DNA from: Acidobacteriota bacterium
GTDB taxonomy: Bacteria; Acidobacteriota; UBA4820; DSQY01
Assembly (NCBI GenBank): GCA_022759065.1
Contig: JAEMPZ010000176.1
Coordinates: 1 to 10,218 of the forward strand
DNA length: 10,218 nucleotides
Reading direction: 5' to 3'
The notes beneath the pieces are model-generated. The model saw only the letters and a program-made list of their open reading frames with translations. It was not told the origin of the DNA and did not search any database. Both the position numbers and the translations under genes were made by a program. Position 1 is the stretch's first letter, and each line of letters starts with the position of its first letter. Shown here one piece after another: positions 1 through 7,258 of this stretch.

Positions 1-47
1 ATGGTAGGCGCGAGGGATTTTCGGTTTTCATCCGTTATACAAGGTGT

Positions 48-52
48 GGAGG
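48..52 (+). promoter_or_regulatory. Ribosome binding site of the anti-sigma gene
   Basis: GGAGG lies five bases before the ATG at 58. This fixes the start at 58 rather than at the ATG on the window edge (position 1), which only opens the frame and has no visible upstream context. Starting at 58 also puts the first zinc-ligand cysteine at residue 3, as is usual for this family. Confidence 0.8.
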
Positions 53-57
53 TTGTG

Positions 58-510
58 ATGCGCTGCAAGATGGCGCTCGCTGAAATCTCGAAACTGGGCC
101 GCAGGGAGGAACTCGGGCTGAATCCCCTCCTCTCGGAACACGTCCGCAAGTGCCCAAGGTGTTCGAAGGAGTGGGAGCGCCAAGCGGCACTGCTCGATCT
201 GCTGGCATCCGAAGGCCCGCTTCCACAATTCAACGACATTGTTCCGCGCGTCATGAGCCGCCTGGGCGAAAGGCCTGCGGCTAGGGTTCGGTCGTGGCAG
301 TGGGCGGCCGCCGCGGCGATCGCCGTGGCCGCGCTGCTTTTGGGCTACTTCCTCGGCCTTCGCGGCTCCTCGCTCAAGGAAAACGGCGGAGGGCCGGCGG
401 CGGTTTACCAAGAGGCGCTGTCCGGGATGCCGTCCGGCTCGGTGGAACTCGCCGCTCTGGAGCCATACAACAACGGCGCCGTGACTTACGCCGCGGAGAC
501 AAAGCGATGA
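58..510 (+). CDS. ZAS-type (zf-HC2) transmembrane anti-sigma factor
   Basis: Predicted 150-residue single-pass membrane protein that would hold an ECF sigma factor inactive at the inner membrane. The N-terminal cytoplasmic part shows the zinc-binding anti-sigma pattern: Cys3, then His28-x3-Cys32-x2-Cys35 (HVRKCPRC). A hydrophobic, Ala/Leu-rich segment at about residues 80-101 is the only membrane span, leaving a short periplasmic tail of roughly 50 residues with no recognised sensor domain. That fits a design in which sensing is delegated to a separate protein, and the next gene encodes a plausible one. The stop overlaps the next start by four bases (ATGA, 507-510). The family role is established; the partner sigma is inferred to lie left of the window. 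The sequence identity of the family is otherwise weak, so function rests on the motif, topology and neighbours. Confidence 0.78.
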   Translation: MRCKMALAEISKLGRREELGLNPLLSEHVRKCPRCSKEWERQAALLDLLASEGPLPQFNDIVPRVMSRLGERPAARVRSWQWAAAAAIAVAALLLGYFLGLRGSSLKENGGGPAAVYQEALSGMPSGSVELAALEPYNNGAVTYAAETKR

Positions 511-959
511 GAAGACGCTGGTGGAACGTGTTGTTGGCCGCTTCCCTCTGCCTTAACGCCGGTTTCGTGGCGGCGATCGTGGCGCACAGCTTCTGGCCGA
601 AGCACAATGAAGCGCGCCCCGAAGAGGCGGCCGCCGACCCGGCGGTAAGAGCAAAGCTCTCCGCCAATTTTGCCGCGTTCAAGGAGCGCATGGCGCCGTT
701 GCACAAGGAGCTTGCCGCCGAGCGGGGCAAGTTGATGGATCTTGTTGAGTCCGATAATGCGACGCCTGAAGAGATCAAGGCCCAGGAGGAGCGAGTGGTG
801 GCGGTCATGGCTCGCGTCCTGGACACGGCCACGAATCATCTTCTTGGCCAGAAGCGGCTTTTGACGCCGCAGGAGTCAAAGGTTTTCTTCAGCCGAATAA
901 GGCAGCATTTCCAACCTGGCGGCGCTGACCCGCCTTTCCACAAGGAGAAGCACTCGTGA
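507..959 (+). CDS. Membrane-anchored periplasmic Spy/CpxP/CnrX-like sensor
   Basis: 150 residues. An Arg-rich start (MRRRWWN) is followed by a hydrophobic segment at about residues 8-29 with no clear signal-peptidase site, so it probably stays anchored with the rest in the periplasm. The remainder is charged and helical (about 45-135), ending in LLTPQESKVFF (118-128), the LTPxQ-type motif typical of Spy, CpxP and heavy-metal-resistance (Metal_resist) proteins. Family members are periplasmic chaperones or metal sensors; CnrX works with an anti-sigma factor to release an ECF sigma on Ni/Co binding. Candidate ligands here include His33, His66, His111, His134, His145 and His149 plus several Met, but the CnrX HxxxH pair is not obvious. 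The start at 507 was chosen over an upstream in-frame ATG at 294 because it gives the anchor directly, has GGAG at 495-498, and makes the ATGA overlap. It ends in a GTGA overlap with the next gene. Confidence 0.75.
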   Translation: MRRRWWNVLLAASLCLNAGFVAAIVAHSFWPKHNEARPEEAAADPAVRAKLSANFAAFKERMAPLHKELAAERGKLMDLVESDNATPEEIKAQEERVVAVMARVLDTATNHLLGQKRLLTPQESKVFFSRIRQHFQPGGADPPFHKEKHS

Positions 960-2326
960 AAATATCCTCTCTAAGAACCGTGGCAATTGCCTGCGCCTTG
1001 TCGGCGTTGTCGCTTTTCCCGGCGCTTGCCGGCGATCCTTCGCAGGGCGGCCCGCTCTCTCTTCAGGATTGCGTGAGAATCGCCCTGAACGGCAACCCGA
1101 ACCTGCAGGCCTTTCTCCATTCCGGGCGTGGCGCGATGGCGCGAATCGGCAACAGCCGGTCGGCCTATTGGCCTAGCCTGACTTTGGGCGGAGGCATGTC
1201 GCGCAGCTACGCGGAGTCCTCTGGAAAAGGCTTGCTAGGTTCTTCTTCGCCGTACACCAGCGATTACGCGCAGCTTCAGAGCCAATACACGCTTTGGGAT
1301 TCTGGCGCCAGGAAATCCGCGGTTGGTTCGGCCGAGGCCTCTTATAAGGCATCTGACGCGACCTACCGGGCGACGGCAGAGGATCTCGCCCTGCAAGTTG
1401 AATCTTCCTACTACGCACTGGAAGGCGCCATGTGGAATTATCAGGTGGCGCAGGACACGAGGAAGCAGACGCGGTTTCACCTCGAGATGGCCAAGGAGCA
1501 GAACAAGGTCGGCCTCGTCGCCATGTCTGACGTCTTGCAGGCCGAGACTGCCGACGCGAATGCCGCCCTGGCCGAGATCCAGGCCGAGAGTTCCGTTGCG
1601 TCAAACAGGGCGAGCCTGGCGGTCTTGATGGGCTGGCCCGCGGACTCTTCTTTTGAGATCGAACGGATGGACGCGTCCGCGCCGTTGCCTTCCCTGCCCG
1701 ATTGGGCTTCGGGAAAAGAGCGCGCGCTGAAAAGCCTTCCTGAAATCGAGGCGGCTTTCGAGAACGCCGAGGCGCTGCGCTTCAGCTTGAAGCAGGTCAA
1801 GGCCTCCTACCTGCCCTCCGTAACCCTTGACGGAAGCTACGGCCGGCAGGACGCCGGAAGCTGGCCAAATCTTGAAACGTGGAGCCTTGGTTTCACTTTT
1901 CACGTTCCCCTCTTTACCGGCTTCGCCAGAAAATACCAGGTGATCGAGGCCACGGAAGCCTGGGAGGGATCGAAGATGAGCCTTCAATCCACGAAGCTCG
2001 TTTCCGAAAAAGCCGCCTACGAAGCCAGGATTCAGCTACAAACCGCCTTGAAGTCGGTTGAGGCCGCCGAGGCGCTCGTGCGGAGCGCGCAGGAAAATTC
2101 GGACGTTGCTGAAGGGCAGTACAAGAACGGCCTTGGCTCGATGACCAACGTCGTGGACGCGACGACCGCTCTAAACAACGCCAAGCTGCAACTCGTATCG
2201 GCCCGCCTGTCAAGCCTGACCGCGCTGGCCACCTGGAATAGGACCACGGGCCTCGACATGCTGGAGGGGATGTCCCTTCCCGCCACTTCGGCGCCTTCCG
2301 AAAAAGATGGAGAAACCAAGCCATGA
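956..2326 (+). CDS. TolC-family outer-membrane efflux channel
   Basis: 456 residues, a normal length for the family. A Sec signal peptide is clear: positive start, hydrophobic core, and FPALA before Gly26 as likely cleavage site. LSLQDCVRIALNGNPNLQAF soon after is the usual opening of the first outer-membrane efflux (OEP) repeat. The second repeat begins near residue 255 (ALKSLPEIEAAFENAEALRF). Long heptad-like helices follow, with GQYKNGLGSMTNVVDATTAL near the end, matching the typical EGRYKAGLGTVLDVL-like motif. It should form the trimeric channel that takes substrate from the adaptor across the outer membrane. Start is a GTG at 956, supported by AAGGAG at 942-947 and the four-base overlap with the upstream stop. 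Its stop overlaps the adaptor gene start by ATGA. Confidence 0.93.
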   Translation: MKISSLRTVAIACALSALSLFPALAGDPSQGGPLSLQDCVRIALNGNPNLQAFLHSGRGAMARIGNSRSAYWPSLTLGGGMSRSYAESSGKGLLGSSSPYTSDYAQLQSQYTLWDSGARKSAVGSAEASYKASDATYRATAEDLALQVESSYYALEGAMWNYQVAQDTRKQTRFHLEMAKEQNKVGLVAMSDVLQAETADANAALAEIQAESSVASNRASLAVLMGWPADSSFEIERMDASAPLPSLPDWASGKERALKSLPEIEAAFENAEALRFSLKQVKASYLPSVTLDGSYGRQDAGSWPNLETWSLGFTFHVPLFTGFARKYQVIEATEAWEGSKMSLQSTKLVSEKAAYEARIQLQTALKSVEAAEALVRSAQENSDVAEGQYKNGLGSMTNVVDATTALNNAKLQLVSARLSSLTALATWNRTTGLDMLEGMSLPATSAPSEKDGETKP

Positions 2327-3393
2327 AAGCTATTAGACTGACGTTCGCCGCGCTCTGCGCCTTGGCCCTCGTGTTCACCTTCGCCTGCAAGCGCGGCGCA
2401 AATCCGGCGGCGAGGGGCACGCTCGTCGCGGTGAAGACCATGAACCTCCCCGCGCAGGTAGTCGCCACCGGAACGGTGAGCGCCCGAGTGGGAGCCGAAG
2501 TGCCCGTCGGCCCGCGAGTGTCGGGCACGCTGAAAAAGCTCTTCGTCCAGATAGGCGATACGGTGAAAAAGGGCCAGGTGCTGGGCATACTCGAAGAGAA
2601 AGACCTTGAGGCCAACGTTCACAGCGCGGAAGCGTCGCTGGCTTCGGCAAAGGCCGCTGAGATTTATGCCAAGGCCAATTACGACCGCCTTGTGGCGCTT
2701 CTTCCCAAAGGATTCGTCTCGCAGGACCAGGTTGACGTCGCCAAGCAGAATCGCGATTCGGCCGTCGCAAACGTGAAAAAGGCTCAGGCCCAGCTTGACT
2801 ACTCGAAGGTGCAATACTCTTACGCCACCGTAAAGTCGCCTATTGACGGGATAGTCGAATCGGTAGCCACCCAGGAAGGTTCGACGGTGGCCGCCAGCTT
2901 CAACGCCCCCACGTTTGTCACCATCATAGACTTGAGGAGGCTTGAGGTGGACGCCTACGTGGACGAGGTGGACATCGGCGGCGTCAAGGTCGGCCAGCAG
3001 GCCACGTTTACCGTGGACGCTTATCCGGGAAAAACCTTTCACGGGACGGTCGAAGCCATCCACCCTCAGGCGGTCATCCAGGACAACGTCGTCAACTATG
3101 ACGTCATCATTGGAATTACCGACCCGTTCGAGGGCATACTGAGGCCGACAATGACCGCGAACGTCACCATCACGCTGAACACGCTTAACGGCGTTCTGGC
3201 TATTCCGCTGCGGGCGGTCAAGCGCGAAAACGGAAAGGCATTTGTAATGATGCCCGAAGGCAAACAGATGGTCCAGCGCCCCGTTACATTAGGCCGCGAA
3301 TCGGGCGACTACGTCCAGGTCAAAGCCGGCCTGAGCGAAGGCGACAAGATTCTGTTGCCCGGCAATAACGGCACGTCGGAAATGGCGCCATGA
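2323..3393 (+). CDS. Periplasmic adaptor (MacA/HlyD-type membrane fusion protein)
   Basis: 356 residues. A hydrophobic N terminus (about 5-21) precedes Cys22 in FTFAC-K, a weak lipobox (Phe at -2 is unusual), so it may be a lipoprotein or remain anchored. The two lipoyl half-motifs are visible at about 60-90 (PRVSGTLKKLFVQIGDTVKKGQ) and 165-190 (YATVKSPIDGIVESVATQEG). They flank a short alpha-helical hairpin at about 94-162, a size like that of MacA. A beta-barrel domain follows (about 207-285), then a membrane-proximal domain with IPLRAVKRENGKAFVM and a closing GLSEGDKIL motif (335-345). It would bridge the inner-membrane permeases and the TolC channel. Both ends overlap neighbouring genes by four bases, consistent with assembly of one complex. 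Confidence 0.93.
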   Translation: MKAIRLTFAALCALALVFTFACKRGANPAARGTLVAVKTMNLPAQVVATGTVSARVGAEVPVGPRVSGTLKKLFVQIGDTVKKGQVLGILEEKDLEANVHSAEASLASAKAAEIYAKANYDRLVALLPKGFVSQDQVDVAKQNRDSAVANVKKAQAQLDYSKVQYSYATVKSPIDGIVESVATQEGSTVAASFNAPTFVTIIDLRRLEVDAYVDEVDIGGVKVGQQATFTVDAYPGKTFHGTVEAIHPQAVIQDNVVNYDVIIGITDPFEGILRPTMTANVTITLNTLNGVLAIPLRAVKRENGKAFVMMPEGKQMVQRPVTLGRESGDYVQVKAGLSEGDKILLPGNNGTSEMAP

Positions 3394-4070
3394 TTGAGCT
3401 TCGCGGTTTGCAAAAGACGTATCACACGGGCGGCGTCGCGACTCCGGTCCTGCACGGCATTGACCTGACCATTGAAGAGGGCGAATTCGTCGCGCTCATG
3501 GGCCCGTCGGGAACTGGAAAGAGCACCCTGATGAACATTCTCGGCCTTCTGGACAGGCCGACGGGCGGAACTTACACGCTCGCCGGGCAGGACCTGACGG
3601 CGCTGGACGATAACCAGTTAAGCGCCATAAGAAACCGCCGGCTCGGCTTCGTTTTCCAACTTTTTCACCTTCTGCCCAGGGTCAGCGTTCTTCAGAACGT
3701 TCTTCTGCCCTTTCTTTACACTGAACCATACCCAAGCGACGCCAAGGAACGGGCGACGGCCCTTTTGCAGATGGTCGGCCTTGGAGAACGAATGAATTTC
3801 AAGCCAAACGCCCTCTCCGGCGGGCAGCAGCAGCGCGTGGCCATTGCCAGGGCGCTCGTGAACGAGCCGGCGGTGCTTCTTGCCGACGAGCCTACTGGCA
3901 ACCTCGACTCCGTGGCGAGCGCCGAGATTCTGGAGATATTCGACCGCATTCATCAACAGGGACGCACCATCGTCATGGTCACGCACGAGCAGGACGTCGC
4001 CGCGCACGCGGACCGCGTCGTCACCTTGAAGGACGGACGCATCGCCTCGGATGAGAGAAAACGGTCATGA
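3390..4070 (+). CDS. ABC transporter ATPase, LolD/MacB type
   Basis: 226 residues, the usual size of a stand-alone LolD/MacB-like nucleotide-binding subunit. All catalytic motifs are intact: Walker [10 protein letters not shown] (38-46), Q-loop Gln90 in [10 protein letters not shown], signature LSGGQQQR (142-149), Walker B VLLADEP with Glu167, D-loop NLD (171-173) and switch His199 in MVTHEQD. Energises conformational change in the MacB-type permeases. In E. coli MacB the ATPase is fused to the permease; here it is separate, as in LolCDE. The adaptor and TolC genes upstream favour a tripartite exporter over a lipoprotein-sorting LolCDE system. Four-base overlaps at both ends. Confidence 0.96.
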   Translation: MIELRGLQKTYHTGGVATPVLHGIDLTIEEGEFVALMGPSGTGKSTLMNILGLLDRPTGGTYTLAGQDLTALDDNQLSAIRNRRLGFVFQLFHLLPRVSVLQNVLLPFLYTEPYPSDAKERATALLQMVGLGERMNFKPNALSGGQQQRVAIARALVNEPAVLLADEPTGNLDSVASAEILEIFDRIHQQGRTIVMVTHEQDVAAHADRVVTLKDGRIASDERKRS

Positions 4071-5284
4071 GAATCTTTCGTCTTAGCGGCCACGCGGCCG
4101 GGGCGCTCTGGGGCCAGAAGAGCAAGGCCTTCCTCATGATGATCGGGACGGCCGTCGGCATAATGCTTCTAACAGCCGTCGTCGGGTTGAGCCAGGGCGT
4201 CGAGCAGCGGATTGCCCAAATCACCTCCTTCTTCGGCCCCCGCTCGATCATCATCTTCTCCGGCGGCGGGCAGCTTATGGGCGCTGGCGGCCGAGGGCAG
4301 TCTTTCGCCACGCTCAAGGTCCTGGACGCTGAAGCCATTCGGGACCGCCTGGCCGAGAAGGCCGTCGTCGCATGGGGGTTCAATTCCGACAACGTTCCGT
4401 TTAAAGCGGGTGGCGCGGCCACGCAAGCTGACGTGACGTGCGCCACGCCTTCTTATTCCGAAGCCTTTGATTGGTATGTCCAAAACGGCGACCCAATTGA
4501 CGTTGACGACGAGCGTTCGATGGCGCGCGTCTGCGTCTTGGGCGCCACCACGGCCAAGAATTTATTCGGGGACGAAGACCCCGTGGGCCAGCGGATATTC
4601 CTTAACCGCGTCTCCTTTATGGTAAAGGGCGTCCTTGCGCCAAAGGGCACCAACGCCATGGGGTTCGACATGGACGACAGGGCATGGATTCCCCTTTCCA
4701 CGGGGTTGTCCCGCGTATTTCACCAGAACTACATCCGCTTCATTAGGCTCAAAGTCCGAGAGGGCTACGACACGGCAAAGGTCGCGGACGAAGCCGCTCA
4801 ACTGCTTCGGGAACGCCACCACATCGGCTCCGGCGAAGAGGATGACTTCCGCCTGCGCACGCCCGACTTCATAGCCCAGCGCGTCAGGAGCATGTCCCGC
4901 ACGACTGAATTGGTGGGCGCCGCCCTGGCCGCCGTGGCCCTCATAGTGGGCGGAGTGGTCCTAATGAATATCCTGCTGTTGTCTGTCAGCGAGCGAGTCC
5001 CGGAGATCGGCTTAAAGCGGGCCTTGGGGGCGAGGCAAAAGGATATCTTCACCGAATTTGTGGCCGAGTCGGTGGTCGTGAGCCTTTGCGGCATGGCCGT
5101 TGGCGTGGTGCTCGGGCTGATACCGGTTTTCGTCGTGCCGCGCGTGATGCCGATGATGCCCATGGCTGTTACCTGGCACACCTTCGCGTACGCCGCCCTC
5201 TTCTCAACGGTCGTGGGCCTTTTCTTTGGAGTCCAGCCGGCGCGCCGCGCCGCCAGGCTTGATCCGGTCGAGGCGCTTAGATGA
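4067..5284 (+). CDS. ABC permease 1, MacB/FtsX family
   Basis: 405 residues with the four-span MacB/FtsX layout. TM1 lies at about 21-44, followed by a large periplasmic domain (about 45-280, MacB_PCD-like). TM2 is at about 282-307, TM3 at 332-358 and TM4 at 370-390. Between TM2 and TM3 lies SERVPEIGLKRALGAR (308-323), the cytoplasmic motif of FtsX-type permeases, and the protein ends in FGVQPARRAARLDPVEAL, the typical C terminus of this family. MacB proteins use mechanotransmission: ATP hydrolysis in the cytoplasm drives movement of the periplasmic domain, pushing substrate through the adaptor and TolC. No ATPase domain is fused. It overlaps the second permease by ATGA and is probably its heterodimer partner. 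Confidence 0.93.
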   Translation: MRIFRLSGHAAGALWGQKSKAFLMMIGTAVGIMLLTAVVGLSQGVEQRIAQITSFFGPRSIIIFSGGGQLMGAGGRGQSFATLKVLDAEAIRDRLAEKAVVAWGFNSDNVPFKAGGAATQADVTCATPSYSEAFDWYVQNGDPIDVDDERSMARVCVLGATTAKNLFGDEDPVGQRIFLNRVSFMVKGVLAPKGTNAMGFDMDDRAWIPLSTGLSRVFHQNYIRFIRLKVREGYDTAKVADEAAQLLRERHHIGSGEEDDFRLRTPDFIAQRVRSMSRTTELVGAALAAVALIVGGVVLMNILLLSVSERVPEIGLKRALGARQKDIFTEFVAESVVVSLCGMAVGVVLGLIPVFVVPRVMPMMPMAVTWHTFAYAALFSTVVGLFFGVQPARRAARLDPVEALR

Positions 5285-6504
5285 ATCTTGCCAGGACGCT
5301 CGGTATTTCGCTCGAAGTGCTCATGGGGCACAGGCTTCGCACGCTGCTCTCAAGCTCCGGAATCGCCATCGGCGTGGCCGCGGTCGTCTTGATGGTGGGC
5401 GCCGGGCAAGCGGCCGAGCAGGACGTCGTGGGCAAAGTCAGAGCCATGGGGACGAACCTGGTGGTCGTGCAGGCGGGGCGTTTCAAGAGCTTTGGCGGCC
5501 GGACTCACCAGGTCGCGACGTTCACCACCCTCACTCCGCGCGATGTTGATCTTCTCTCCCGCCAGCTTCCCGATATTTCCGTGGCAGCCGGGCTAGTCCA
5601 GGGAGCAGTCGTGGCGCGGTACCAGGGCGTCAGGACGCGCACGACTCTTGCTGGCGCCCAGCCGGGGGTCTTTTCGATCCGCGGCATGACGGCCTCAAGC
5701 GGCCGCCTTTACACCGATGCCGACGAGCGGTCGCTCCAGCGCGTCGCCGTCGTCGGCCCAACCGTCGTCACGAATGTCTTCAACGGCTCTGACCCAGTGG
5801 GACGGACCGTCGAGTTGAACAAGACCCTCTTCACGGTCATCGGCGTCGCGTCGCCAAGAGGGCAGGATCTAAGCGGCAACGACCAGGACGACGTCATATA
5901 CGTACCGCTTTCCACGGCGATGGTGCGCGTTTTTCACATGACCTACATACAGAGCATCTTGATTCAGGGCGCAAGCCCGGACGTGCTGAGCGCGCTCCCA
6001 GCGGAGATCACGCCGATCCTGCGAAAAAGCCACAGGCTTAGAGAGGGCAAGGACGACGACTTCTCCTTCCAGGACCAGTCCCAGCTCATGCAGTCAGAGA
6101 AAGACACCAGCCAGGCATTCACGCTTCTTGTCGGCAGCGTGGCCGGCGTCTCCCTCTTCACGGGAGGCGTCGGGATACTGGCCGTCATGCTGATTTCCAT
6201 TCGCGAGCGAACGCGCGAGATAGGCCTTAGAAGGGCCATAGGCGGCCGCCGGAGAGACATCATGACTCAGTTCATTCTCGAAGCCGGCTCGCTTTCTGGA
6301 ATGGGCGGAGCGGTTGGCATAATAATCGGCATAGCCGGAAACCTGATCACCTGCCACATGCTCAAATGGCCGCTGGTGTGGCCGTGGAGCGCGACTCTTT
6401 TCTCCGCGGTGCTTTCAATGGCCATGGGCGTCGCCTTCGGCCTTTACCCCGCAATGAAGGCAGCGCGCCTCGAACCAGCCACGGCGCTTCACGCCGCCGG
6501 GTAA
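5281..6504 (+). CDS. ABC permease 2, MacB/FtsX family (paralogue of permease 1)
   Basis: 407 residues with the same layout: TM1 about 21-43, periplasmic domain about 45-278, TM2 about 280-306, TM3 about 331-357, TM4 about 368-389. It carries IRERTREIGLRRAIGGR (307-323) and a C-terminal FGLYPAMKAARLEPATAL. It is colinear with permease 1 almost without gaps. DPVG is at 171-174 in both, VFH at 217-219 in both, and EIGL at 313-316 in both. This points to tandem duplication followed by divergence, and to a heterodimeric membrane unit served by the single ATPase gene. GAGG at 5270-5273 precedes its start by seven bases. It ends at TAA, the first gene in the chain not to overlap its successor. Confidence 0.93.
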   Translation: MNLARTLGISLEVLMGHRLRTLLSSSGIAIGVAAVVLMVGAGQAAEQDVVGKVRAMGTNLVVVQAGRFKSFGGRTHQVATFTTLTPRDVDLLSRQLPDISVAAGLVQGAVVARYQGVRTRTTLAGAQPGVFSIRGMTASSGRLYTDADERSLQRVAVVGPTVVTNVFNGSDPVGRTVELNKTLFTVIGVASPRGQDLSGNDQDDVIYVPLSTAMVRVFHMTYIQSILIQGASPDVLSALPAEITPILRKSHRLREGKDDDFSFQDQSQLMQSEKDTSQAFTLLVGSVAGVSLFTGGVGILAVMLISIRERTREIGLRRAIGGRRRDIMTQFILEAGSLSGMGGAVGIIIGIAGNLITCHMLKWPLVWPWSATLFSAVLSMAMGVAFGLYPAMKAARLEPATALHAAG

Positions 6505-6508
6505 GGAG
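6503..6508 (+). promoter_or_regulatory. Ribosome binding site of the last operon gene
   Basis: AAGGAG, starting within the stop codon of permease 2 and lying eight bases before the GTG at 6517. It decides the GTG start, which also gives a complete signal-peptide-like N terminus; no ATG nearby in the frame does so. Confidence 0.75.
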
Positions 6509-6516
6509 ACGGCCCA

Positions 6517-7188
6517 GTGACCAGGTCAAGACTGGCTGCGGCAGTTTTAGCGGCGGCGCTTTTTCAAGCGCTTCTGGCGCTCTTCGCGCAAGCGCCGCCT
6601 TTGCCAGCAAGCAGCGAACCTCCAATTCCACCGGCCTTTGCAGCGGTGCGCCGGGCCTGGCTCGTTCCAGAAGATGAGATGCAAGCCGTGCTTCAGCTCC
6701 AAGGAACTTCCCTTGACCAATTTGCGGTCGCGGCAATGGTGAGCCATGCCGCCGGAAAACCAGTGAGCGAAGTAGAAGCGGCCAAGCGCAAATTGGGGTC
6801 ATGGACCGAGGCAATCCGCGCCCAGGGTGGCGAACTGGCTGATCTCGTTTTCAAAGGGAGCGCCAGGTATAACCTCGAGGCCCTGCCCGAGGCGCCTCCG
6901 AAGGAAAACCTGTCCTCGACCGAGGAGCGCATCGTAACCCTGGCAAGGGTCATGACGCTTGAACGGCTGACCGGAAAAGGCCCCGCCGCCATTGCGCGCG
7001 AGATGCAAGCCGGCCATGCATTCGAGGATCTCTTGATGGCCGCTATGCCGGCTAACCCGGAAACCGCTCCAGCGAAACGCCAGCAAGAAGACGGTCCTCC
7101 ACAACACCATCATGGACAGAAAGGCCAGCCGGAAATGGGATTGGATGAGCCATCTCAAGGCAACCACGGCCACGTCGGCTCAGGATGA
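6517..7188 (+). CDS. Exported protein of unknown function with two internal repeats and His-rich tail
   Basis: 223 residues; I do not recognise a named family. The N terminus (MTRSRLAAAVLAAALFQALLA) is a likely Sec signal peptide, with cleavage possible around FAQA-P (about residue 26). Two stretches resemble each other without a gap: residues 66-104, with GK at 80-81 and Trp96, and 139-177, with GK at 153-154 and Phe169. This is a GK-x(n)-aromatic-E/D pattern like the short helical repeats seen in various secreted bacterial proteins of unknown role. The C terminus is low-complexity and His-rich (QHHHGQ at 196-201, NHGH at 216-219), so it could bind divalent metal. Being co-transcribed with the pump, it may be a periplasmic accessory or metal-binding protein; that is inference only. 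A gap of 12 bases after permease 2 and its own Shine-Dalgarno sequence suggest independent translation initiation. Confidence 0.8.
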   Translation: MTRSRLAAAVLAAALFQALLALFAQAPPLPASSEPPIPPAFAAVRRAWLVPEDEMQAVLQLQGTSLDQFAVAAMVSHAAGKPVSEVEAAKRKLGSWTEAIRAQGGELADLVFKGSARYNLEALPEAPPKENLSSTEERIVTLARVMTLERLTGKGPAAIAREMQAGHAFEDLLMAAMPANPETAPAKRQQEDGPPQHHHGQKGQPEMGLDEPSQGNHGHVGSG

Positions 7189-7224
7189 AGAGGCGGCTCT
7201 TGCCGAGGACGCCTGACAATTTAC

Positions 7225-7258
7225 AAAAAAACTGGCGGGCCGATGCAAGGCCCGCCAG
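7225..7258 (-). terminator. Intrinsic terminator of rpoC
   Basis: A perfect 10-bp GC-rich inverted repeat pairs 7232-7241 (CTGGCGGGCC) with 7249-7258 (GGCCCGCCAG) around a seven-base loop. Read on the minus strand, the stem is followed directly by seven U residues (A-run 7225-7231 on the plus strand) and a further AU-rich stretch. It begins 26 bases after the rpoC stop. On the plus strand the stem is followed by CGTTGCATTTG, a poor U-tract, so it is likely only a weak terminator for the efflux operon. Confidence 0.9.

Noticed and set aside
35..41. TATACA, possible -10 promoter element before the anti-sigma gene
   Set aside because: There is no -35-like sequence at the right distance and no extended -10, and a transcript from it would start almost at the ribosome binding site. 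No GGAAC-type ECF -35 element was seen either.
1..83. Possible 3' end of an upstream sigma factor gene (frames closing at 7 or at 83)
   Set aside because: Too few residues are visible to recognise a sigma C terminus, so no feature was called; the sigma factor remains a prediction from context.
2032..3063. 343-codon minus-strand open frame across the TolC and adaptor genes
   Set aside because: It is antisense to two clearly real genes, has no recognisable motif, and is explained by third-position GC bias.
3390..6504. Lipoprotein-sorting LolCDE system
   Set aside because: The ATPase and two permeases resemble it, but the directly coupled adaptor and TolC genes, and MacB-like periplasmic domains in both permeases, favour a tripartite exporter.
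7189..7215. Short inverted repeats (AAGAG/CTCTT, CGGC/GCCG, AGGCG/CGCCT) after the last operon gene
   Set aside because: The stems are 4-5 bp, mutually exclusive and lack a U-tract; too weak to call a plus-strand terminator.
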